Assembly: GCA_964611125.1 (NCBI GenBank)
Contig: CAZSZO010000006.1
Coordinates: 1-64,000, forward strand
Length of the DNA stretch: 64,000 nt
Reading direction: 5' to 3'
Origin: JAEUIX01 sp964611125
GTDB taxonomy: Bacteria > Planctomycetota > Phycisphaerae > Phycisphaerales > UBA1924
Position numbers and translations under genes: made by a program. Below are positions 49,702 to 57,356 of the stretch, one piece after another (position 1 is the stretch's first letter; every line of letters starts with the position of its first letter). Under the pieces are notes generated by a model. It was not told the DNA's origin. It saw only the letters and a list, made by a program, of their open reading frames with translations, and did not search any database.

Positions 49702-50907
49702 ATGAAGGTTGTCTGCGAACGTCAAGCGCTCCTGGCCGCGGTGAACAACGTCGCCTCGGTTGTTCCCATCCGCACCCCCAGCCCCGCCCTCTCCTGCCTG
49801 AAGATCGTGGCCACCAAGACCGGCGGGGTGGGCGAGATGCACCTCTCCGGCACCGACGCCGAGACGTCGCTGCAACTCTCCTTCTCTCAGGTCGATGTCG
49901 CCCAGCCTGGGTCGGCGGTGGTTCCGGCTGACAAGCTGCGGCAGATCGTGCAGGCGATGGAGAGCGCCAGCACCATCACCATCGAGGCCGAGGGCGATGT
50001 CTGCCACATCAAGAGCGAAGGGGCCAAGTTCAAGATCTTCGCCTATCCGAGCGACCAGTTCCCGGCGATCGCGGACTTTGCGACCATCGCGGCGGGCGGC
50101 CCCGGTGTGCGGAGCGTCTTCACCCACAACGCCGGGTCGCTGCTGACGCTCATCAGCCGGACGGTCTTCGCGACGGCGCGGGAGACCAGCCGGTACGCCA
50201 TCAATGGCGTATTGCTGAAGCGCGACGGCAAGAAGCTCGAGATGGTCGCCACCGACGGGCGACGCCTGGCCCTGTGCCGGGCGAGCATCAAGAGCACGCC
50301 CGGCGCCGCGGGCGTCGGCGAATCGGGGCCGACGTCGTGCATCATCCCGACCAAGGCGCTCAACCTGTTTACGCGCCTCGCGAGCAATCCCGAGGAGAAC
50401 GTGCGGATCGCCATCACCGACAACCGGGTCTTCCTGGCCTTTGAGGATGTGGTTGAGGAGAAGGGCAAGACGCCGCGGGCCCGGGCGGTGCTGTCGAGCA
50501 CGCTGGTCGAGGGCGCCTTCCCGCCGTATGAAGAGGTCATTCCCAAGGACCAGGACAAGAAAGTGACCGCGGGGCGCGACGAGCTGATCGCGGCGGTGCG
50601 CGAGGCTTCGATCCTCACCAACGAGGAGTCGCGCGGGGTGCGGATGGCCTTCAGCGGCAAGAAGAAGCAGCTCCGCCTGACCAGCCGGGCGCCGGAGATG
50701 GGTGAGAGCGAGATCGATGTCGGGCTGGCCGGCTACGAGGGTGAGGACGTCGAGATCTCGTTCAACCCGCAGTTCCTCGCCGATGCGCTCAAGACGATCG
50801 ATGAAAACGAGGTCATCATCGAGCTGAAGGCCGCCAACAAGCCCGGCGTGCTGCGCAGCGGCGCGGACTTCGTCTATGTCGTGATGCCGGTGAACCTGCC
50901 CACCTGA
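49702..50907 (+). CDS. dnaN: DNA polymerase III beta subunit (sliding clamp)
   Basis: A 401-residue ring-forming clamp that tethers replicative polymerase to DNA. Three tandem clamp folds are visible. MKVVCERQALLAAVNNVASV opens domain I, SRTVFATARETSRYAINGVL and VATDGRRLALC (about 190) lie in domain II, and the end RSGADFVYVVMPVNLPT matches the conserved C-terminus that forms part of the protein-binding pocket (YxxMPxxL in relatives; here YVVMPVNLPT). It is slightly longer than the usual 370 or so because of loops. dnaA and recF are not beside it. Confidence 0.95.
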   Translation: MKVVCERQALLAAVNNVASVVPIRTPSPALSCLKIVATKTGGVGEMHLSGTDAETSLQLSFSQVDVAQPGSAVVPADKLRQIVQAMESASTITIEAEGDVCHIKSEGAKFKIFAYPSDQFPAIADFATIAAGGPGVRSVFTHNAGSLLTLISRTVFATARETSRYAINGVLLKRDGKKLEMVATDGRRLALCRASIKSTPGAAGVGESGPTSCIIPTKALNLFTRLASNPEENVRIAITDNRVFLAFEDVVEEKGKTPRARAVLSSTLVEGAFPPYEEVIPKDQDKKVTAGRDELIAAVREASILTNEESRGVRMAFSGKKKQLRLTSRAPEMGESEIDVGLAGYEGEDVEISFNPQFLADALKTIDENEVIIELKAANKPGVLRSGADFVYVVMPVNLPT

Positions 50908-50993
50908 CGCGGGCGGCGATCGTCCCGCCGCACTCAGTTGCAAACACCCTGACCAACGCGCACCCCCCACCCACCCTGTCGCGGAGTTCCCTC

Positions 50994-51563
50994 ATGGCCA
51001 AGAAGAAGACCGCACGCAAGCCCGCCAAGCCCTCGTCATCCGCCGCGAAGAAGCCCGTCAAGCAGGTGGCCAGGTCCGCCGCCGCCAAGGCGCCCGCAAA
51101 GCCCGCTCGGGGCCCCGCGAAGAAGGTCGTCAAGGCGGCGGGGCCGACCCGCGGCCCGCGTCCGGTGAACACGGGCAAGGGGGCCACCGCGCTGGAGCTG
51201 GGCGCGGGGCTGGTGAAGTACTTCAATCAGGGCGAGGGCGACGCGTGGGTCGGCGGCGTGTGGTCAAAGGACATCGTCTCCTGCGAGGGGCTGGGCGTGA
51301 ACATGGAGTTCGCCGGGCTGCAGGCGGTTGAGGAGAAGAACGCCCAATGGCACGCCGATCACGAGGTGCTGGGCGGCTCGGCGGAGGGGCCGTATGTGGG
51401 CTCAACGGGCTTTTCGGTCAAGTTCAGCATGCACGTGAAGCAGAAGTCGTCGGGGCAGGAAATCCGCATGGAGGAGATCGGCGTGTACACCGTGCGCGAT
51501 GGCAAGATCGTGCGCGAGGAGTTCATGTACAGCGCGATCGCGCCCGCCGGCTCGAATGGCTGA
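50994..51563 (+). CDS. SnoaL-like (NTF2-fold) protein with a histone H1-like lysine/alanine-rich N-terminal tail
   Basis: A 189-residue protein in two parts. Residues 1-65 are almost wholly Lys, Ala, Pro, Ser and Arg (MAKKKTARKPAKPSSSAAKK, then PAKPARGPAKKVVKAA), like histone H1 C-terminal tails and bacterial AKP-rich DNA-compacting proteins. Residues 70-185 form a SnoaL/NTF2-type domain (KYFNQGEGDAWVGGVWSKDI ... EEIGVYTVRDGKIVREEFMY), a fold used in small-molecule isomerases, limonene-epoxide hydrolases and many proteins of unknown role. Nucleic-acid binding by the tail is inferred from composition only. It follows dnaN by 86 bp in the same direction. Confidence 0.7.
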   Translation: MAKKKTARKPAKPSSSAAKKPVKQVARSAAAKAPAKPARGPAKKVVKAAGPTRGPRPVNTGKGATALELGAGLVKYFNQGEGDAWVGGVWSKDIVSCEGLGVNMEFAGLQAVEEKNAQWHADHEVLGGSAEGPYVGSTGFSVKFSMHVKQKSSGQEIRMEEIGVYTVRDGKIVREEFMYSAIAPAGSNG

Positions 51564-51599
51564 GCGGTGGACTGGGGCCCCGCGCCGGCGCCGCCGGGC

Positions 51600-52733
51600 T
51601 CAGGCCCGGCAGCCGGTGAAATAGGCGCCGATGTAGTCGCTGAGGTCATCGGGATCGATGGCGCCCGAGCCGTCGAAATCGGCGCCTGCGCACTGGTCGA
51701 AGTAGCAGGCGATGTAATCGCTCAGATCATCGGGATCGACCACACCATCGCCGCTGAAGTCGGTCTCGCAGCCCGCGCGCCCGAGCGCGGCGTTGAACAT
51801 GTACGTCCACACCGGGGCGAAGACCGGCGCGCCCGACTCGTCGAGCGGGGTGTTGCGATCGACCACCACGCTCCCGTGGTATTGCCCGGGCGTGGCCGGC
51901 TCGGCGAGGGTCGTGAGCTGGTGGCTGAGGCGGTAGGGCGGCCGGGCGAGGTCAACGTTGCGGATCGGGCCCAGGGCCGAGACGCCCATCACCCCGCAGG
52001 TGCGGATCGTGGTGGGGAAGAGGTTGTCCTGCGCGTGCGTGAAGTCGACCCGGATCGTCGCCCCCGAGACCGAAGGGCGGGAGTACCACTCGGCGAGCTG
52101 GCCGTTGTCCTGAACGTCGCCGGGGCCGCCGAACATGAGGGCGCCGGCCAGGGGGAAGTCGTAGGAGAGGTACGCCGCGTGCCCGGCGCCCTGGGAGTGA
52201 CCGCCGACGACGATGCGGCTCCAGTTGAGCCCGGCCCCGTCGAGGTACTGGCGCCAGCCCTCGCTGGGGAACTGCTCGTCGAGGTGGCGGAGGAGCGCGA
52301 TCAGGCGCCCGCGGACGCTGTTGGCCGGGTTGACGTCCACCAGGGGCGAGTCATCAACGCCGTAGAGCCGCTCGCGCCGGATTTGTCCGTGCACGTCAGG
52401 GTCGGGCGAACCGTTGGAGAGTTGGTCAACGGAGGGGCAGTTGGGGTAGCTCAGGGTGACGACATGGAAGCCGAGCCCCGCCGCGTGGCGTGAGATGAGC
52501 TCGCTGCTCTGGGGGGCGCCGCAGCTGCCCGGGAGATGGACGTAGAGCAGGCGCTGCGAGGGGATCTGGCGATCGATTGCGGCCAGGTGCACATCGAGCG
52601 GTGCGGTGACGCGCGGGTTGGTCAGCAAAGGGTTGATTTCGCGGAGCGCCACGTCGGCCGGGGCGGATGAGGCGGACGAGGCGATCGCGAAACCAACGAA
52701 CGCAAGAACGGTCGGGCGGGTGAAACGCAGCAT
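51600..52733 (-). CDS. Secreted alpha/beta hydrolase with dockerin-like tail
   Basis: A 377-residue exported protein; signal peptide about residues 1-26. The alpha/beta-hydrolase domain shows LLYVHLPGSCGAPQSSELIS (oxyanion region) and the nucleophile elbow IVVGGHSQGAGHAAYLS (Ser near 180, GxSxG); late HGSVVVDR offers the catalytic His. It resembles BPSS1187-like/esterase-type planctomycete hydrolases, but the substrate is unknown. The last 60 residues hold two dockerin-type loops (DFSGDGVVDPDDL and DFDGSGAIDPDDL, ending YFTGCRA). Confidence 0.8.
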   Translation of the reverse strand: MLRFTRPTVLAFVGFAIASSASSAPADVALREINPLLTNPRVTAPLDVHLAAIDRQIPSQRLLYVHLPGSCGAPQSSELISRHAAGLGFHVVTLSYPNCPSVDQLSNGSPDPDVHGQIRRERLYGVDDSPLVDVNPANSVRGRLIALLRHLDEQFPSEGWRQYLDGAGLNWSRIVVGGHSQGAGHAAYLSYDFPLAGALMFGGPGDVQDNGQLAEWYSRPSVSGATIRVDFTHAQDNLFPTTIRTCGVMGVSALGPIRNVDLARPPYRLSHQLTTLAEPATPGQYHGSVVVDRNTPLDESGAPVFAPVWTYMFNAALGRAGCETDFSGDGVVDPDDLSDYIACYFDQCAGADFDGSGAIDPDDLSDYIGAYFTGCRA

Positions 52734-52861
52734 GGTGGACTCCGGTTTGGTCGGATGTGAGCTGAGGAGAAACGCCGACCTTGCCCAGGTATTGCGGCCC
52801 GAGGCGAATCATGTCGAGGTTCTCGGATGGCCGGCCGGAGGATCGCCCGGGAGCGGGTCGG

Positions 52862-52867
52862 TACCCT
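52862..52867 (+). promoter_or_regulatory. -10 element TACCCT for the WD40-kinase gene (leaderless)
   Basis: TACCCT ends 7 nt before ATG 52875. Confidence 0.5.
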
Positions 52868-52874
52868 TCCCCGG

Positions 52875-55800
52875 ATGCCCGACGACCGGCGACAGCGTGT
52901 CGAGAGTCTTTTTCTGGCGGCTGTTGAGCTGCCTGCTGACCGGCGCGCGGCGCTGCTGGCGGGCGAGCCTGACGAGTTGGTGCGGCGCGAGGTGGCGTCG
53001 CTGCTGGGGCACGCCGAGGCGTCGTCGGGCTCTCAGGGGGGGTCGGGGGGATTGGGGGGTGGGGGTCCGGAGTTTGCCGGGCCGGGGTTTCTGGACTCCA
53101 AGGACGCGCCGGGGCGGGCCCTGCAGACGGGGATCGGCGGCGCCGCGGCGGCGGCGCATGTGGATGAGCCGCTGCTGCCGCCCGGGACAGTGGTGGGGCG
53201 GTACACGCTGCGGGGCGTGGTGGGGGCGGGTGGGATGGGGGTGGTGTACATCGCCGAGCAGGACCGCCCGCGCCGGACGGTAGCGCTGAAGGTGCTGCGC
53301 GCGGGGATCGCCTCGGCGCGGATGCTGCGGCGGTTTGAGTTCGAGGCCGAGATCCTGGGGCGATTGCAGCATCCGGGCATCGCGCAGGTGTACGAGGCGG
53401 GCGCCTTCGCCGAGGGGCGGCTGACGCGCCCGTACATCGCGATGGAGCTGGTGCGCGGGGCGCCGCTGATCGAAGCGGCCCGCCAGCGAGGGCTGGGGAC
53501 GCGCCAGAAGCTCGAGCTGCTGGCCAAGGTCTGCGATGCGGTGCAGCACGCCCACCAGGTGGGCGTCATTCACCGCGATCTGAAGCCCGCCAACATTCTT
53601 GTGGCGGATGCCGCCCCGGACAGGGACGGGGCCCGGGCGGGCGGGCCCGGGGGCGCCGGCGCTTCGGGCGGCTTTGGCTCCGGCCCGGAGGCGCTCTCGC
53701 CCAAGGTCCTGGACTTCGGCGTCGCCCGCGGGCTTGAGCGCGACGGCGCGGTGACCACGCTGCAGACCGCCGCGGGCCAGATCGTCGGCACGCTGCCGTA
53801 CATGAGCCCCGAGCAGCTCGACGGGGAGGAGAGCAAGGTCGACACGCGCAGCGATGTCTACGCGCTGGGGGTGGTCGGGTATGAGCTGCTCTCAGGGCGG
53901 CTTCCGCTGGATCTGGCGAAGGCCTCGCTGGCGGAGGCGGCCCGCATTCTGCGCGATCAGACGCCGGTGCGGCTCTCGCTGATCGACCGCTCGCTGGCGG
54001 GCGACATCGAGGTGATCTTCGCCACGGCCCTGGCCAAGGACCCCAACCGCCGGTACCGCTCCGCGGCGGAGCTCGCCGCCGACATCCGGCGCCATCTGGC
54101 GGGTCAGCCCATCGCGGCCCGCCAGGATTCGGCGCTGTATGTGTTCTCGACGTTCGTGCGGCGGAACAAGCCGGCGGTGTTCGCCAGCCTGGCGGGGCTG
54201 GCGGGCGTGCTGAGCTTCGCCGTGTGGGTGGCGATCCAGGCCGAGGCCAACGCCAATCTCGCGGCGGAGCGGGCCCTGGAGACGGCCAAGGCGGTGAAGG
54301 CCCAGGAGCGGGCCGACGAAACCGCCGGACGCCTGGCCCAGGAGCTCTCGCTGGCCAATCTGGAGCGGGGCCGCCTGCAGGCCCAGGCGGGCAACCTGAG
54401 CGCCGCCGAGGACCTGCTGTGGCCCGAGCACCTGCGCAGCCTCAATGCGCACCACCCGTTCTACGCCTTGTGGGAGCTGTACTCCATCCTGCCCTGCCTG
54501 GCGACGATGCCGGCCCAGGGGGGGCGGATCTATGGCGTCGCCGTGTCGCCGGCGGTGGGAGGGGGCCTTGCCGCGACCGGCGGCTCGGACCCGGGGATCA
54601 TCATTTTCGACGCCGTGACGCACGAACGGCTTCGCGGCATCGAGACGAGTTCGCCGGCATTCTCGTTGGCGTTCAATCATGACGGTTCGGCGCTTGCCTG
54701 CGGCGAGCTGACGGGGCGCGTCTCGGTGTTCAGGCCTGCTGACGGGTCGCTGATCCGGCGATTGTGGGAGCCGCGCGAGGTCATCGCGACGCTTCAGGAG
54801 GACCCTGTCCCCGAGGCGGGCCCGTGCGCGGTGAGCTTCGCCCCCGACGGCGCTCTGTACGCCGCGTTCACGACCGGTGAGGTCCGGTGCTGGCGGCCTG
54901 ACGGAACTCCCGCGGGGGTGGTGGTGCTCAAGGAGCGAATCGCCTCGGTGCGGGTCTCGCCCGACGGCGCGCTGGTGGCGATCTGCACCACCAGCGGCCT
55001 GCTGAGGGTGTATTCGCCAGACCTTAGCACCTGGCGCGATCTGGCGGCGAAGCTCCCGAGGGCCGCGACCCAAGTTGCGTTCTCACCGAGCGGGCGTCTG
55101 CTGGCTGTAGGCGGTCAGGACAGCATGCTCGAGGTGTTCGAGGTGGACAGCGGGCGCCAGGTCGCCCGCCTGACGGCGCCGGTGGGGGCCATCCGCGGCA
55201 TCGAATGGGGATCCAGCGAGGACCAGCTCTTCTCCGCCGGGTGGTGGATGGTGGTCGAGTGGGACCTCACCAGCCGCAGCGTGCGCCGGCGGATCAGCAG
55301 CACCTGGTCTGATTCGTCGATGGCGGTGAACCCTGAGGGGGGCCAGCTGTGGACGACGGTCCGGCAGGGCGTGCGGGTGTGGGATGTCGCCCCCCAGAAA
55401 GCCCGCATGCTGCACCCCCTGGTGGAGGGGCGAACCGTGGCGCGGCAGGGTCCCTTCGGGCACACGCTGGCGGGCGACGCCGATGGATCGGTCGTGCTGA
55501 TCGATGCGCGGACTGGTGAGCCTGGCGCGGTGCTGGGAAAGTTCGGGCGGCGGATCCGATCGATCGCCTTCAGCCCCGCGGCGCCGCTGGCCGCGACCTC
55601 GGGGGTCGACGGCGTGCTGCGGCTGTGGGACCTCAGCAGCGGGACGCTCGCGGCCCAGTGGCCGCAGATGCGCTGCCCGACCAATCGGGCCATCGCCTTC
55701 TCGGCCGATGGTCGGCGGCTGATCTCGCCCGCTCAGGACCTGACCTTTCGGGTGATCGATGTCGCCACGAAGCAGGTCACCATGACGTTGCCCTCCGACG

Positions 55801-56459
55801 GCGAGGAGCCGCTCGCGGCGTGTTTCAGCCCCGATGGCGCCCGGATCGCCGCGGTGACGCGCCGGCCGTACGTGAGCATCTACGACGCGTCGACCGGCCG
55901 TCTTCTGGCGCGGCCCGCATGCGGGGATACCCCCTGGAGTCTCGCGTTCTCGCCCGACGGCCGCTGGCTGGCCTGCGGAGACTGGGGGCGGGGCATCACG
56001 GTCTGGGAGCCCATTACCGGAGCGGTGGTTCGGCGGTTCGAGGGCCACACGGCCCTGGTGACCGATCTGGCCTTTCGCGTGAACGAGCCCAACATCCTGG
56101 CTTCCTGCAGCACCGACGGCACGATCCGGTTCTGGGATCTGTCCACGGCGGCCTCCACTGCGTCGCTCACGCTGCGGAGCAACGAGGAGGAGTCGGGGCT
56201 GTGGAACCTCGACTTTCATCCCGCGCGGCCTGAGCTGATGTGCACCAACGGCCAGGGCCTCGTTTCGGTGTGGCGCCTGCGGTACTTCAACCGCCACATC
56301 TTGGGGAATCTCCAGTGGCAGTACGCCCGATTGAAAGGCCAGACGGGCATGCCTGCCGAATCGGAGGTGGCCGGGCAGGCCGCGACCATGAAGAGGGGCA
56401 TCCGATCAGCCCTCCAAGAGGGTCCGCGCGACACCACCACCCCGGTCGCTGGTGAGTGA
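52875..56459 (+). CDS. Membrane Ser/Thr protein kinase with C-terminal WD40 propeller
   Basis: A 1194-residue transmembrane kinase. An N-terminal helical segment (DDRRQRVESLFLAAVELPAD, typical of planctomycete STKs) comes first. The Hanks kinase domain (about 110-400) has GMGVVYIAEQ, VALKV (catalytic Lys about 138), HRDLKPANILV (about 232-242) and DFGVARG (about 279-285). One TM helix (AVFASLAGLAGVLSFAVWVA, about 434-453) is followed by a charged coiled segment. About 600 residues of WD40-like repeats close the protein (GIIIFDAVT, VSVFRPADG, FWDLSTA). The repeats probably bind partners on the far side of the membrane. ATG 52875 is chosen on the -10 hexamer 7 nt upstream. It is followed by an ECF sigma factor gene. 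Confidence 0.9.
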   Translation: MPDDRRQRVESLFLAAVELPADRRAALLAGEPDELVRREVASLLGHAEASSGSQGGSGGLGGGGPEFAGPGFLDSKDAPGRALQTGIGGAAAAAHVDEPLLPPGTVVGRYTLRGVVGAGGMGVVYIAEQDRPRRTVALKVLRAGIASARMLRRFEFEAEILGRLQHPGIAQVYEAGAFAEGRLTRPYIAMELVRGAPLIEAARQRGLGTRQKLELLAKVCDAVQHAHQVGVIHRDLKPANILVADAAPDRDGARAGGPGGAGASGGFGSGPEALSPKVLDFGVARGLERDGAVTTLQTAAGQIVGTLPYMSPEQLDGEESKVDTRSDVYALGVVGYELLSGRLPLDLAKASLAEAARILRDQTPVRLSLIDRSLAGDIEVIFATALAKDPNRRYRSAAELAADIRRHLAGQPIAARQDSALYVFSTFVRRNKPAVFASLAGLAGVLSFAVWVAIQAEANANLAAERALETAKAVKAQERADETAGRLAQELSLANLERGRLQAQAGNLSAAEDLLWPEHLRSLNAHHPFYALWELYSILPCLATMPAQGGRIYGVAVSPAVGGGLAATGGSDPGIIIFDAVTHERLRGIETSSPAFSLAFNHDGSALACGELTGRVSVFRPADGSLIRRLWEPREVIATLQEDPVPEAGPCAVSFAPDGALYAAFTTGEVRCWRPDGTPAGVVVLKERIASVRVSPDGALVAICTTSGLLRVYSPDLSTWRDLAAKLPRAATQVAFSPSGRLLAVGGQDSMLEVFEVDSGRQVARLTAPVGAIRGIEWGSSEDQLFSAGWWMVVEWDLTSRSVRRRISSTWSDSSMAVNPEGGQLWTTVRQGVRVWDVAPQKARMLHPLVEGRTVARQGPFGHTLAGDADGSVVLIDARTGEPGAVLGKFGRRIRSIAFSPAAPLAATSGVDGVLRLWDLSSGTLAAQWPQMRCPTNRAIAFSADGRRLISPAQDLTFRVIDVATKQVTMTLPSDGEEPLAACFSPDGARIAAVTRRPYVSIYDASTGRLLARPACGDTPWSLAFSPDGRWLACGDWGRGITVWEPITGAVVRRFEGHTALVTDLAFRVNEPNILASCSTDGTIRFWDLSTAASTASLTLRSNEEESGLWNLDFHPARPELMCTNGQGLVSVWRLRYFNRHILGNLQWQYARLKGQTGMPAESEVAGQAATMKRGIRSALQEGPRDTTTPVAGE

Positions 56460-56507
56460 TGCGGGTCGTACACTTGGCCACGCAGACTGTCCAGCCTGAG
56501 CATCAGC

Positions 56508-57218
56508 ATGCCCACTCCATCATCATCTGAGCCTGGCCCCACTGCGGGGGCTTTTGGTCCCGGCCCCGCTGCGCGGGCAAGCGCGCCGAGCCACGATGAG
56601 CTGCTTGAGCGGGCCAGGGCGGGCGGCGCGGGGAGCGCCGACGCCCTGACGGTCGTTCTGCAGGAGCTTGGCCCGCTGGTCCGCCAGCGGATCGCCCCGA
56701 AGATCGGCGCCCAGTGGCGGGCCGTGCTGGATGAGGACGACGTGATGCAGACGACCTATTTGGAGGCCGTGCTGCGGCTGAACAAGTTCACCCATGGCGG
56801 GGCCCGGGAGTTCCTGGCGTGGCTCCACCGCCTGGCTGAGAACAACCTCATCGACGCCGTGCGCTCGCTGGAGAGCGCCAAACGCCCCGACCCGCGCCGA
56901 CGGGTGACGGTCGCGGCGGGCGCCGAGGACTCGGCCGTGGCCCTGATCGACATGCTCAGCACCAGCGGGACATCGACGCCCAGCCGGGTTTTCGGACGGG
57001 GTGAGGCGGCCGGGCTGCTGGACCTGGCGCTCAAGCGGCTGCCCCCGGACTATGAGAAGGTCGTTCGTCAGTACGACCTGGCCGGGCGCTCGGCGGGCGA
57101 AGTGGCCAAGGAACTGGGCCGCTCGGAAGGGGCGATCTACATGCTGCGGGCCCGGGCGCATGACCAGTTGCGTGAACTGTTAGGGTCGGATTCGAAGTTC
57201 TTCTCCACCGGTTCGTGA
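56508..57218 (+). CDS. RNA polymerase sigma factor, ECF subfamily (planctomycete type)
   Basis: A 236-residue sigma factor. Region 2 spans about 55-130: LVRQRIAPKIGAQWRAVLDE, DDVMQTTYLEAVLRLNKFT and REFLAWLHRLAENNLIDAVR. Region 4 spans about 170-225: LDLALKRLPPDYEKVVRQYD and GRSAGEVAKELGRSEGAIYM, with an HTH. Regions 1 and 3 are missing, as expected for ECF factors. No anti-sigma gene is adjacent; its place between two kinase genes suggests control by phosphorylation, as proposed for STK-linked ECF groups. TACACT at 56469-56474 is a possible -10 with a short leader of about 27 nt. Confidence 0.9.
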   Translation: MPTPSSSEPGPTAGAFGPGPAARASAPSHDELLERARAGGAGSADALTVVLQELGPLVRQRIAPKIGAQWRAVLDEDDVMQTTYLEAVLRLNKFTHGGAREFLAWLHRLAENNLIDAVRSLESAKRPDPRRRVTVAAGAEDSAVALIDMLSTSGTSTPSRVFGRGEAAGLLDLALKRLPPDYEKVVRQYDLAGRSAGEVAKELGRSEGAIYMLRARAHDQLRELLGSDSKFFSTGS

Positions 57219-57356
57219 TGAAATCCCGGCGAAGACGCGTGAGCGGCCGGTCCGCGTCGCGTTGCTGATCCTGGCGACCGGTGAGGGACCGCCGCGGTGC
57301 GCCGCGGACCCGCGCATGTGGCCGCCGCCCGGCGCGGCGGGGATCGAGGCTCGCTC

